61,913 nt of DNA from Desulfovibrio sp. (GCF_034006445.1 NZ_JAVESS010000018.1:1-61913); one strand, 5' to 3'; shown: positions 43,838 to 51,839, numbered from the stretch's first letter. Notes: generated from the letters alone by a model not told the origin. A program made the numbers and translations.

Positions 43838-44326
43838 CTAGCGGCCGAGTTCCATGCAAGTAAGAGCCTTATCGGCTTCCAACATTTCGAACTTCTTGCC
43901 GAGAGCTTCCTTGGGGGCAACCAGGGCAGTTTCGGTGAAGAGCAGTTCGTCTTCGATGTTGGCGCCTTCGGGGTGACCTTCAAAAGGCTTGATGGAACCT
44001 TCCGGCGTGGTGCGAATGGGGAACTTGAAACGCTTGACATTGCCGTTCCGGAACTGAACCGTCCACATGATCGAGTCGGCCGAGCGCATGGGGATACAGG
44101 TTCCGCCCATGGGAGCGAAGTCGGCGTAGGGGCGGGCCGTAATGGCGCCCTGGGGGCAGATCTTCACGCAGGAATAACATTCCCAGCAGGCATCGGGTTC
44201 CTGGTTGTAGGCCTTCATTTCCTCTGCATCGAGGATCATGAGGTCGTTGGGGCAAATGTACATGCAGGCCGTCTTTTCGCCACCCTTGCAGCCGTCACAT
44301 TTGGACGGATCGACATAAGTCGGCAT
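43838..44326 (-). CDS. aprB: Adenylylsulfate reductase beta subunit
   Basis: The 162-residue iron-sulfur subunit opens MPTYVDPSKCDGCKGGEKTA, with two [4Fe-4S] motifs (Cys 10, 13, 21, 25 and 47, 50, 53, 57; CWECYSCVKICPQGAI). A C-terminal tail that wraps around AprA includes LGKKFEMLEADKALTCMELG. It hands electrons from QmoABC to the FAD of AprA. GGAGG precedes ATG 44326; the longer frame to 44365 is leader. Confidence 0.98.
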   Translation of the reverse strand: MPTYVDPSKCDGCKGGEKTACMYICPNDLMILDAEEMKAYNQEPDACWECYSCVKICPQGAITARPYADFAPMGGTCIPMRSADSIMWTVQFRNGNVKRFKFPIRTTPEGSIKPFEGHPEGANIEDELLFTETALVAPKEALGKKFEMLEADKALTCMELGR

Positions 44327-44424
44327 ACGTATCCTCCAACTCTTTAAAAGTGTTTGAAAACCCACCGGGTTCGGCGTGGCGTGGCGGCAGATTCCGACAC
44401 GCCGGGGTTAGCCGAGCGCTTTCG

Positions 44425-44436
44425 CAACAATTGTTG
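44425..44436. promoter_or_regulatory. Palindrome just downstream of the aprBA promoter
   Basis: CAACAATTGTTG, a perfect 12-bp palindrome about 20 bases past the predicted -10 box. The position suits an operator, but no known regulator site is matched with confidence. Confidence 0.4.
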
Positions 44437-44454
44437 GGCGAATGGCTTGCGCAA

Positions 44455-44484
44455 TTAGTAACAAGCACTTAGCGTCCGAGTCAA
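44455..44484 (-). promoter_or_regulatory. aprBA promoter
   Basis: On the minus strand TTGACT (44479-44484), an 18-base spacer and TACTAA (44455-44460). The -35 is nearly consensus, the -10 moderate. The predicted leader is about 120 bases. Confidence 0.55.
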
Positions 44485-44774
44485 GCCCCCCCTGTAAAAA
44501 TTCGTGGAAAGTCTACAGCGCCAAACATCAATTCTTCTTAAATTCAAACCGGTTAATCATCTTGTGAAAAAAAAACTAATCCCCGTTTTAAACCATCCCC
44601 CGCAGAGTCCTCGCGAGCCGACCCTTGCAAGAGAAGCCATTTCAAGCTAACACGCATGCGCAGAGAAAGGAAGACTGTGACACTGATTTGTTACATATTT
44701 CTGCCAACCCTCTGTTATTCCATACAACGTATAAGCATTTGCATATCCCTTCCATTTTTCCCACAGGAAAGAGC

Positions 44775-46670
44775 ATGACTGACCATTCCAACGATTCACG
44801 CGGCTCCCGCCCATTTCGAGACGCCCGCGACGCGCGCGATTCACGCGGCCCCCGCACCCCTCGTGACGCGCGCGATTCACGCGATTCACGCGATTCACGC
44901 GGGCCACGCCCCCCCCGGGATGCCCGTGACGCACGTGGCCGTGATGACGCGCCTGTGCGCCGCCCCCTGCGCGAAACCGTTTGCGAGATTGACCGCGACA
45001 TTTTGCGTCTTTTGCTGCGCCGCCATAACATTCTGGCGCGTATGCGCGGCGAAAAGTCGCATCTCGACTCCGCCGAAGAAAAATTGCTGCGTGAATCGTG
45101 GGAAGGCGCAGTGGCCCGCATCAGCCGCGACGCTCGCCTTTCGGGTCATTTTTTTTCCTTGATGCAGGAAGTGGAATTTCTGCCCCGCCCCGCAGGCGAG
45201 CGCCCCACTGAAAACGCCGAAGGCCAGGACTCTGCCGAAGGCCGCGCGGGTGAAGGCCCCGCCGCTCAGGAAGGGCCGGACAAACGCACCGCCTTTAACC
45301 TCGCTCCGCCAGCAAAGCCCGTCCGCCTGCGCATGCCAGCGCCCCTGGCCTGCCGCTCCACCCGCGCCTGGCTCATGCTGGCTGCGGCCACGGGTCAGCC
45401 CACGCGTGTGAGTCCCTGCCTCATGAACGATCCCATTGTGGACTGCGTGAAGATGCTCATCCAGATCGGCGCATCCCTTACCCGCGAGGACGACGGCGTC
45501 ACGGCGCGGCCCTCCGTGCCCGTGAGCGCGCCCGACAAGGTGCTGTACGTGGGCGACAGCGCATGGAACTTCTTTTTGCTGCTGGGGCACTATCTGGGCC
45601 GCCCCTCACGCGCCAAATTTATGGGCGAAACAAGCCTGAAGCTGGCCGACCTTTCCGCAGTGCGCCATTTTCTGCCCGCCATGGGCGCGCGCCTTGTACA
45701 CGTGGTGCCCAAGAGCGACGGACTGCCCGCCCGCCTGGAGTGTTCCGGCATTATCCCCGATGCGGTGGTCATGCCTGCCGATACGCCTGCAGAACTGGCC
45801 GAAGGCATACTTCTGGCCGCGCCTGGCTACGAACACAGCCTCATGATGGACTTGACGGGCCACCCCGCCCAAAAGACCATCTTTGCCCGCACCCTGCCAA
45901 TCCTGCGGGCAGCAGGGGCCGACGTGAGCGTGGACAACGGCGTGGTGCGCATTCATCCGACCAAGCTGGAAATTCCCGCCTTGCCCGACCTGCCCATGGA
46001 GCCTGAACTGGCGCTCTTCTTGCTGTCCCTGCCCCTGGCCATGGGCGGTGAAACCCGCCTTGCCGGGCACTGGCCCCAGTGGCCAGCAGCCGAAGCCGGC
46101 TGGGATCTCCTGCGCGCCCTGGGCCTTGATCTGCGCCAGCAAAAAGGCGCAGAGGGCGACGAAGTGACCGCCAGTAACAAGGGCTCCCTCAACAACTTCA
46201 CCCTTGCCGCCCTGCCCGAAAACCTGCCCTCGGACTGGGCCCCGCTGGCCGTTGGCCTGGCCGCCTGTGCCGCGCTGCGCGGCGCGCAGGTCAGCCTGCC
46301 CACGCTCCCGCAGGATATGGACGTGCATGAAGTGGAAAGTTTCCTTCATGCCCTTGGGCTGGAACAGAACAGTGAGGGCAGATTGTGCAAAAATGAACAA
46401 TCTGGCGTCAAGGCTGGCTGGAATGCCCCCTCCCCTGTCTGGGCCATGGCCCTTGCCCTGGCGGCCTGCGCCAAGCCGCACCAGAAGCTGGGTAACCCCG
46501 GCGTCATGACGGGCCTGTACCCGGCCTTCTGGGCCCTGTACAATGCCCTGCCCGAACCGCCGCAACGCCGCGCCGCAGTCGAGGCCGCCCCGGCCGCCCC
46601 GGCCCGCCGCCGCATTATCACCTCGGTTGTGGCCGTGCCGCCGGAAATCAAGGAAGATGAAGACTTCTAG
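44775..46670 (+). CDS. EPSP-synthase-like protein with N-terminal chorismate-mutase-like segment
   Basis: 631 residues. Residues 5-60 are an Arg/Asp/Ser repeat (DARDSRD type). Residues about 64-135 (ETVCEIDRDILRLLLRRHNI; ARMRGEKSHLD) look like an AroQ-class chorismate mutase helix. Residues about 186-615 follow the EPSP synthase fold: STRAWLMLAAATGQPTRV, YVGDSAWNFFLLLGHYLGRP (counterpart of GNAGTA), and TPAELAEGILLAAPG. The usual SKS/T...R substrate loop has no Lys here (LACRSTRAW), so ordinary AroA activity is doubtful. ATG 44775 follows AGGAAAG. It could be a regulatory or altered-specificity paralogue. Confidence 0.7.
   Translation: MTDHSNDSRGSRPFRDARDARDSRGPRTPRDARDSRDSRDSRGPRPPRDARDARGRDDAPVRRPLRETVCEIDRDILRLLLRRHNILARMRGEKSHLDSAEEKLLRESWEGAVARISRDARLSGHFFSLMQEVEFLPRPAGERPTENAEGQDSAEGRAGEGPAAQEGPDKRTAFNLAPPAKPVRLRMPAPLACRSTRAWLMLAAATGQPTRVSPCLMNDPIVDCVKMLIQIGASLTREDDGVTARPSVPVSAPDKVLYVGDSAWNFFLLLGHYLGRPSRAKFMGETSLKLADLSAVRHFLPAMGARLVHVVPKSDGLPARLECSGIIPDAVVMPADTPAELAEGILLAAPGYEHSLMMDLTGHPAQKTIFARTLPILRAAGADVSVDNGVVRIHPTKLEIPALPDLPMEPELALFLLSLPLAMGGETRLAGHWPQWPAAEAGWDLLRALGLDLRQQKGAEGDEVTASNKGSLNNFTLAALPENLPSDWAPLAVGLAACAALRGAQVSLPTLPQDMDVHEVESFLHALGLEQNSEGRLCKNEQSGVKAGWNAPSPVWAMALALAACAKPHQKLGNPGVMTGLYPAFWALYNALPEPPQRRAAVEAAPAAPARRRIITSVVAVPPEIKEDEDF
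44855..44911 (+). repeat. 9-bp in-frame repeats encoding RDS/RDA
   Basis: Runs of CGCGATTCA-type 9-base units (clearest at 44870-44900) encode the R-D-S stretch of the EPSPS-like protein. Approximate limits. Confidence 0.7.
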
Positions 46671-46705
46671 AGCATTTACACTTTTTCAAAGTTAAAATGC
46701 TCTAG
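46667..46705 (+). repeat. Hairpin over the stop codon of the EPSPS-like gene
   Basis: CTAGAGCATTT (46667-46677, containing the TAG stop) pairs perfectly with AAATGCTCTAG (46695-46705). It resembles the terminal hairpin of family C repeats. Confidence 0.7.
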
Positions 46706-46729
46706 TTCAGGATTTCCTGATTGCTGCTA

Positions 46730-46761
46730 CGCGAGGGCCGCCCATCCGGGCGGCCCTCGCG
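46730..46761. terminator. GC hairpin after the EPSPS-like gene
   Basis: CGCGAGGGCCGCCC, ATCC loop, GGGCGGCCCTCGCG: a perfect 14-bp stem, followed by CGTTTG rather than a full T run. Confidence 0.65.
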
Positions 46762-46874
46762 CGTTTGACGCCCTACCCGCATTAGCGCAGAGTAGTTGGA
46801 GCATGCGTTTTTCGCTGGTATTTTTTAGTGTTTTGCGGGGGGTTGTGGGGGTTTGTAGCGTCTTGCGGTGTTTT

Positions 46875-46939
46875 GTGGGGGAGGGACCCTTTTGCAAAAG
46901 GGTCGCCTCCCCCACACCCCCACCCCCTAAAACTCTTAT
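46875..46939 (-). repeat. Repeat family A, copy 4
   Basis: GTGGGGGAGGGACCC / complementary arm 46875-46915, then ACCCCCACCCCCTAAAACTC. Same orientation as copy 1. It lies in the leader of the Ntn hydrolase gene. Confidence 0.85.
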
Positions 46940-47021
46940 GGCCCCCTTTTCCGCCATGCCGCCGTTCCCCCCAGGAAAAACAATCCGAGGCACTACGACT
47001 AGCCACAGGAGAATGCCCATC

Positions 47022-47927
47022 ATGCCCCGCAGCCTTTTACGGATCATCCTCCCGCCCCTGATGTCAGCCCTGATGATTTTTCTGCTTGCCGCCCCCACTG
47101 CGCGGGCCTGCACCCTGTGGGCCGCAGCCGGAGACGCCGTCCAGGGTGGCGGCACCATCATCGTAAAAAACAGGGACTGGACGCCGGGCGAAAGCCAGCG
47201 CATCGAGATTTTCAGGCCAGCGGGCGGGCATACCTACGTGGCGCTCATGGCCACACGCGAGGCCCAAAAAAGCACGGGAGTGCAAGTGGAGATTGATCGC
47301 CCGGTGGCGGGGGTCAATGAAAAGGGACTTACGGTCGTCAGCGCGGCGGCGAGCAGCCTGCCACGAAGGGACAGGCAGGCATCCACGGCCAACCGCAAGC
47401 TTATGGCCCAGATACTCACCCTCTGCGCCTCAGTGGATGAGGTCATGGCCCTGGATCCGTCCCGGTTTCGCGGCCCGCTGTTTTTGATGCTTGCGGACAG
47501 GGAAAAAATTGCGCTTGTTGAAATCGGGCTGGAAGGAATGGTGGTCTGGCGCACGCAGACCAACGGTGTGTTGTACCATACGAACCACTATCTTGAACCG
47601 GCCCTGCAACGCTTCAACAGAAAACTCGGCGAAAGCAGCCACGCCCGCTACGCGCGCATTGCCCATCTGCTGCAAACCAGCCCCAAACCCTACACCTTTG
47701 ACAGCCTGCTGGCTTTCACCCGCGATCACGCTGACGGGCCGGACGACAGCATCATGCGCACGGGTTCTACACCCACCGCCACGCGAACCGTGGCCGTATT
47801 CGCCGTGTCCCAGCCTGCGTCTGGTGAAACCGAGGTCTATGTGCGCCTGCTTCAGGAGGGCAAACCCGAGCATGAGGAAACATACAAACTGGATTCGTTG
47901 CTGACGCCCGCCGCCAAAGGCCGGTAG
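47022..47927 (+). CDS. Exported Ntn hydrolase (acyltransferase/peptidase C45 or choloylglycine-hydrolase-like)
   Basis: 301 residues. A long signal sequence (about 7-29, ending LLAAPTARA) is followed at once by Cys30 (ACTLWAAAG). In N-terminal-nucleophile amidases this Cys must be at the mature N-terminus, so signal cleavage would expose it. Asn50-Arg51-Asp52 (VKNRDW), and later NEKGLTVVSAA and NGVLYHTNHYL, fit the family's active-site region. Such enzymes cleave amides (penicillin V, bile salts, acyl-homoserine lactones, acylated peptides); the substrate is unknown. ATG 47022 is preferred over ATG 47013, which lies too close to AGGAG. Confidence 0.78.
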   Translation: MPRSLLRIILPPLMSALMIFLLAAPTARACTLWAAAGDAVQGGGTIIVKNRDWTPGESQRIEIFRPAGGHTYVALMATREAQKSTGVQVEIDRPVAGVNEKGLTVVSAAASSLPRRDRQASTANRKLMAQILTLCASVDEVMALDPSRFRGPLFLMLADREKIALVEIGLEGMVVWRTQTNGVLYHTNHYLEPALQRFNRKLGESSHARYARIAHLLQTSPKPYTFDSLLAFTRDHADGPDDSIMRTGSTPTATRTVAVFAVSQPASGETEVYVRLLQEGKPEHEETYKLDSLLTPAAKGR

Positions 47928-47940
47928 CTGCGGCAGGGAT

Positions 47941-48042
47941 GGCTATGTCGCTTTGCTGAAGGTTCCCCTTTGCGTCTTTTTTCTGGTACTTGTTCTCGAT
48001 CCCACCATTTTAATTCTGTTAATTGCCATTTTCGGCATGTGA
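47941..48042 (+). pseudogene. C-terminal remnant of the 48240 membrane protein
   Basis: An open tail of 33 codons ending TGA encodes GYVALLKVPLCVFFLVLVLD..., identical to the C-terminus of the protein at 48240 in 32 of 33 residues. No start or upstream part is present: the text to its left is the end of the Ntn hydrolase gene. It belongs to a duplication of about 230 bases (47941-48170 against 48615-48844). Confidence 0.85.
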
Positions 48043-48170
48043 GGCGAAGCCTGCTGAAGGGCGAAAGAATGTCCACCCTTCAGCAGATCCACTACGGAAG
48101 CAACAGGGGTTTGCTGGCGGTTTCGCATTCTTGTGTTTTTTGTAGAATTACAGCACAGTAATGCTCACAA
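47941..48170 (+). repeat. Partial duplicate of the 48615-48844 junction
   Basis: Constant offset of 674 bases with no indel. It includes the 3' end of the membrane gene, the CTGCTGAAGGG/CCCTTCAGCAG hairpin (48051-48086) and the 3' end of the convergent gene. Similarity is about 95% in the membrane part and falls off in the second half. Confidence 0.88.
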
Positions 48171-48205
48171 TTGTGGCAAGGAAACAAGGTTGCCATAAAA
48201 GTACC
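48092..48205 (-). pseudogene. C-terminal remnant of the 48766 Cys-motif protein
   Basis: Minus-strand frame of 37 codons ending TAG. Its last 26 residues (NCEHYCAVILQKTQECETAS then KPLLLP) match the intact protein's end (NCQHYFAEILQKVQRYETAD then KPLVLP) at 18 of 26 positions. The rest of the gene is missing. The remnant keeps the canonical NCEH form of the motif. Confidence 0.8.
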
Positions 48206-48239
48206 GCATCAAAGCGAACTACCGCAATAAGGGGGGATT

Positions 48240-48716
48240 ATGACGCTGGAAGGTGTGGACGCATCCGCGAGGGCCTTCATACGCGGCGCATGGCCCCTGT
48301 GCCTTATTGCCATGCTCAGCTTGCTGTTTATGCCCTTCATCTGCAACCCATACATGATCTTTTCCATCCTGTACGGCTTTGCAGGCTGCCTGATTTTTGT
48401 GCGCGGCTTCGGCCTTGCCACCTTCTGCCCCATATATGGCCTTACCCTTGCGGCCCTTCTTACTGCATTCCCAGTCGATAATGAAATAGCACAGCTACAG
48501 AGTATGCTGCACCTTGAGCATATGGACCGTAACTACCTAGAAGAACTCGTAACAGCCTTCAAGTCGGCGCTGATGGCCCTGCCCTTTTCCCTGTTTTTTT
48601 TCGACCGCATGGGCGGCTATGTCGCTTTGCTGAAGATTCCCCTCTGCGTCTTTTTTCTGGTACTTGTCCTCGATCCCACCATTTTAATTTTGTTAATCGC
48701 CATTTTCGGCATGTGA
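48240..48716 (+). CDS. Small polytopic membrane protein, candidate immunity protein
   Basis: 158 residues with about four TMs (17-35, 38-58, 62-78 and a C-terminal pair region 108-155), a short acidic soluble loop near 80-105 (DNEIAQLQSMLHLEHMDRNY), and a very hydrophobic C-terminus (LLIAIFGM). AAGGGGGG precedes ATG 48240. It converges on the gene at 48766, the two stops being 49 bases apart around a shared hairpin. Its last 33 codons also exist as a remnant at 47941. No family recognised; the immunity role is inferred only from pairing with the 48766 protein. Confidence 0.72.
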   Translation: MTLEGVDASARAFIRGAWPLCLIAMLSLLFMPFICNPYMIFSILYGFAGCLIFVRGFGLATFCPIYGLTLAALLTAFPVDNEIAQLQSMLHLEHMDRNYLEELVTAFKSALMALPFSLFFFDRMGGYVALLKIPLCVFFLVLVLDPTILILLIAIFGM

Positions 48717-48724
48717 GGCGAAGC

Positions 48725-48760
48725 CTGCTGAAGGGCGAAAGAATGTCCACCCTTCAGCAG
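48725..48760. terminator. Bidirectional hairpin between the convergent pair
   Basis: CTGCTGAAGGG (48725-48735) and CCCTTCAGCAG (48750-48760) form an 11-bp stem with a 14-base loop. The same element is at 48051-48086 in the duplicate. Confidence 0.75.
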
Positions 48761-48765
48761 ATCAG

Positions 48766-49461
48766 CTACGGAAGCACCAGGGGCTTATCAGCGGTTTCGT
48801 ATCGTTGTACTTTTTGCAGAATTTCAGCGAAATAATGCTGGCAGTTATATTTTCTTGCATCGTATCGTTGTATCTCGAAGTCCATATCCTGATATGCTTC
48901 TGTCAATTGCCTGTCCCACTTGCCATCAAGATCTTGTTTGGCACGATCAACATATTCTTTTCTGTATTTGGGCGCTTCGACTTCATAGGTGAAAAGCGTT
49001 TTCATGTCTTCCACAAGCAAGCCTTCGCCATAGGACAAACCGAAATTGCTTCCATCACTGCCCACAAACTGCATATGCTCGTAATGTTGCTGATTATTCC
49101 AGGATAGCTCTTTTCCATATTTTTTCTTACCCCACCACCACAAATCCAACGGTCTGACCCCCATCTGATAATAGGGAACCTCCGCTTCGGGGTTTAAGCG
49201 AAAGGGCTTCAGGTCATGCGTTTTCGCGGCATGCCGCGCCACCACGTCGGACACGCTTTCAGCGTACATGCGCTCTTGCAGCGGCGCGTCCGGCGACACG
49301 GGCAAGGGCTGTGTCAGCGGGTCTTTTTTCGGCCCGTACATTCTGTCCGCCAGCGACTGCTGCGTCCGTTCGTTCCCCTGGCCCACCACAGGCGTACCGT
49401 GTCTGGCCCCGAATGGATGGCTGATGCCCAGATGTCCATTGCTTTTGCCGGTAGTTGCCAT
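48766..49461 (-). CDS. Candidate effector with LRAT/NlpC-like C-terminal motif
   Basis: 231 residues, no signal peptide or TM. The N-terminal third is polar and Pro/Gly-rich (GHLGISHPFGARHG; PLTQPLPVSPDAPLQ). The C-terminal half has QQHYEHMQFVGSDGSNFGLS (His126/His129) and, 80 residues on, YNCQHYFAEIL with Cys207. A His in an H-x4-5-G strand followed by NC(E/Q)H(F/Y) is the pattern of LRAT/H-REV-type members of the NlpC/P60 papain-like superfamily. That would imply acyltransferase, lipase or amidase chemistry. ATG at 49461 follows AGGAGG; the frame extends to 49560. It converges on a membrane protein, like toxin-immunity pairs. Family and role are inferences. Confidence 0.65.
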   Translation of the reverse strand: MATTGKSNGHLGISHPFGARHGTPVVGQGNERTQQSLADRMYGPKKDPLTQPLPVSPDAPLQERMYAESVSDVVARHAAKTHDLKPFRLNPEAEVPYYQMGVRPLDLWWWGKKKYGKELSWNNQQHYEHMQFVGSDGSNFGLSYGEGLLVEDMKTLFTYEVEAPKYRKEYVDRAKQDLDGKWDRQLTEAYQDMDFEIQRYDARKYNCQHYFAEILQKVQRYETADKPLVLP

Positions 49462-49740
49462 ATGCCCTCCTGTTTGCGCAGCTATGAAACTGCGTAGTTT
49501 GAGGAGAGCATAGCGCGGGCGAGGATTTCTGTAAGACTGAACTGGTTCAGTCATGCCCAACGCCCGGCTGGCGCGGGTTTTATAAAATCAGAGGGGCCAA
49601 CTGGTGTAAAAATGAAAAAACAAATCCTGCAAAATAGCTGTGTTATAAATATTTTTACCTGTGTAAAAAGCAAAAAAAACATTTTATTCAAGGCTATTAC
49701 TGCAAAATAACACCTCCCGGGCATGCCGTACAAATGCAGC
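49462..49740. other. AT-rich intergenic region upstream of the candidate effector
   Basis: Contains a strongly AT-rich block (about 49600-49720) unlike the rest of the window. Probably the promoter region of the minus-strand gene, consistent with acquired DNA. No other feature. Confidence 0.5.
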
Positions 49741-49772
49741 AAGCCCGGCATGTCTTTGAACATGCCGGGCTT
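49741..49772. terminator. Terminator after the cytochrome gene
   Basis: AAGCCCGGCATGT / ACATGCCGGGCTT, 13-bp perfect stem, 6-base loop. It serves the minus-strand gene at 49801. Confidence 0.75.
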
Positions 49773-49800
49773 GTAAATCAACAGCCGTAACGAAGGCGCG

Positions 49801-50376
49801 CTATTTTTTGGGCGCAACCTTTTTTTGCCATATGGCAAAATGGGCCAGAGCCATACCGCCGTGGCCAACCAGATACAGGGCCAGGGACCAGGCAAAAAAC
49901 TTGTGCACGCTGTAGGCCGTCAGCAATGAGCGGTGGTTGCTCCAGTTGTCAAACCACCACAGGCCGGACGCAACCGTCAGCAGCAAGGCGCACATGCCAA
50001 GCCCCTGCACACAGGCGGGCAGGCCCTTGGGCCGGGGGCCGACAACCTTGAACTGCGCCGCCGCGCGCAGGTCCTTGATCAGCTGGTCGTTATCGCCCCA
50101 GAGATAGGGAAAGAAATTGCGCAGGCCGCGCTTTTTGACGCTGAGAACCACAAGGGTCACGCCGAAAACGCACAGGAACATGCCCAGGATGATATGTATC
50201 CAGACTAAGGGCGAGAGGCCGGATGGCAGTACAACCATGCCGAAGCTGAGCAAGATTTGCAGTAATACCAGCGTTATGACGCTGGCATGAATACAGCGCA
50301 GCAAGGGTGGCTGAAAAAAGCCCAAAAATTTCCACAGCAATGCGCCCTGGGCCAGAACTTTTTCTTTCACGGTCAT
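49801..50376 (-). CDS. Four-TM b-type cytochrome-like membrane protein
   Basis: 191 residues with four TMs (about 28-50, 58-80, 118-136, 145-168) and His residues placed for heme ligation: RCIHAS and WIHII in the first pair, SVHKFF and GHGGMALAH in the second. It resembles the cytochrome b561 / hydrogenase-type b subunit group. It may connect periplasmic redox to the quinone pool. AGGAG precedes ATG 50376. It stands alone between the candidate effector and ribBA, so its partner is not known. Confidence 0.72.
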   Translation of the reverse strand: MTVKEKVLAQGALLWKFLGFFQPPLLRCIHASVITLVLLQILLSFGMVVLPSGLSPLVWIHIILGMFLCVFGVTLVVLSVKKRGLRNFFPYLWGDNDQLIKDLRAAAQFKVVGPRPKGLPACVQGLGMCALLLTVASGLWWFDNWSNHRSLLTAYSVHKFFAWSLALYLVGHGGMALAHFAIWQKKVAPKK

Positions 50377-50580
50377 GCAGTCGCTCCTGAATTCCGGGCC
50401 CGGATTCATGCCGCTGCCAGCCCGTTGTTTCCAATCGCGGCATGACTAGCGTGTCGCAAGAAAATCCGGGCCAGATTAGTAAAAGGCAATCCTCCATTAT
50501 GACGCCATGAAAACACGCTCCCGGCGGAATTTTCACCCCGCCGGGGGCAATATTCATTTTCAGGAACACCCAGAACGCGC

Positions 50581-50614
50581 CGCGAGGCTGCCCCGGGGTC
50601 GGGACAGCCTCGCG
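50581..50614. terminator. Hairpin after ribBA
   Basis: CGCGAGGCTG (50581-50590) pairs with CAGCCTCGCG (50605-50614), with an inner CCCC/GGGG. There is no strong T run on the minus side. Confidence 0.6.
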
Positions 50615-50624
50615 TAAAGCGGCG

Positions 50625-51839
50625 CTAATGGCTGCACGAGCAGTGCAGCATGTGTTCCATCTTTTCTTTCTTGGTGCGCAGGTAGTATTCGTTTTCGGGG
50701 CAGGCTTCCATTTCGATGGGCACACGCTCGACAATTTCGATGCCGTAGCCTGAAAGGCCCACGATCTTCTTGGGATTGTTGGTCAAAAGCCGTATTTTGT
50801 GGATGCCGAGATCAACGAGTATCTGCGCGCCGGTACCATAGTCGCGCAAGTCCGGGGGAAAGCCCAGCTTGCGGTTGGCCTCCACCGTGTCATAGCCCTG
50901 ATCCTGCAAGGCGTAGGCGCGAATCTTGTTGGCAAGGCCGATGCCGCGCCCTTCCTGACGCATGTACAGCAGCGCGCCGCGCCCTTCTTTTTCAATCTGG
51001 CGCAGGGCCGCGCCAAGCTGGCCGCCGCAGTCGCAGCGCAGGGAGCCCAGGGCGTCGCCCGTGAGGCACTCGCTGTGCACGCGCGTGAGCACGGATTCCG
51101 GCCCGCTGAGGTCGCCCTTGACCAGGGCCAGATGCGTGCCCTGATCGGTTTCGCTCTCATAGGCGTAGACGGTGAAATCGCCGAATCTGGTGGGCAGGTG
51201 GGCCTTGTCCACACTGCGCACAGAGACCTGGCCGCGATTCAGGCGGTGACGGATGATATCCTTGACAGCCGCTATCTTGAGGCCGTGTTCTTCGGCAAAG
51301 ACTTCCAGATCGGGCATGCGCGCCATGGTGCCGTCATCGCGCATGATCTCGCAGATGACCGAGGCAGGCTTGAGCCCTGCCAGCTTTGAAAGATCCACGC
51401 CGCCTTCGGTCTGCCCGGCGCGTGAAAGCACCCCGCCCGCCTTGGCGCGCAGGGGAAAAACGTGCCCCGGCGTCACGAGGTCTTCGGGGCGCACGTTGTC
51501 GGCCACTGCCGCCAGAATGGTCGTGGCGCGGTCAGCGGCGGAAATGCCGGTGGTGACGCCCTCGCGGGCTTCGATGGATATGGTGAAATTGGTGCCGAAG
51601 CGTGAACCGTTGCGCTGCGTCATAAGGGGCAGGTCAAGGCGGTCGATAAGTTCCGGAGCCATAGGCAGGCAGATCAGTCCCCGCCCGTACTTGGCCATGA
51701 AGTTGATGGCCTCCGGAGTGACAAATTCGGCGGCCATGGTCAGGTCGCCTTCATTTTCCCTACCCTCGTCGTCCACAAGAATGACCATCTTGCCCTGCCT
51801 GATATCGGCAACGGCTTCCTCAATGCTGCACAGTGGCAT
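50625..51839 (-). CDS. ribBA: Bifunctional DHBP synthase / GTP cyclohydrolase II
   Basis: 404 residues, cytosolic, both entry reactions of riboflavin synthesis. Residues 1-200 are Rib[21 protein letters not shown], then [21 protein letters not shown]. Residues about 205-404 are RibA with the zinc site ([16 protein letters not shown]) and [20 protein letters not shown]. Both halves look complete. AAGGAAG precedes ATG 51839. No other rib genes or FMN riboswitch are visible nearby; a family B repeat lies 50 bases upstream. Confidence 0.96.
   Translation of the reverse strand: MPLCSIEEAVADIRQGKMVILVDDEGRENEGDLTMAAEFVTPEAINFMAKYGRGLICLPMAPELIDRLDLPLMTQRNGSRFGTNFTISIEAREGVTTGISAADRATTILAAVADNVRPEDLVTPGHVFPLRAKAGGVLSRAGQTEGGVDLSKLAGLKPASVICEIMRDDGTMARMPDLEVFAEEHGLKIAAVKDIIRHRLNRGQVSVRSVDKAHLPTRFGDFTVYAYESETDQGTHLALVKGDLSGPESVLTRVHSECLTGDALGSLRCDCGGQLGAALRQIEKEGRGALLYMRQEGRGIGLANKIRAYALQDQGYDTVEANRKLGFPPDLRDYGTGAQILVDLGIHKIRLLTNNPKKIVGLSGYGIEIVERVPIEMEACPENEYYLRTKKEKMEHMLHCSCSH

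Noticed and set aside
44562..44579. Full Rex operator upstream of aprBA
   Set aside because: Only one half (TTGTGAA) is present; the other half is an A tract. It is kept only as a weak remark in the findings.
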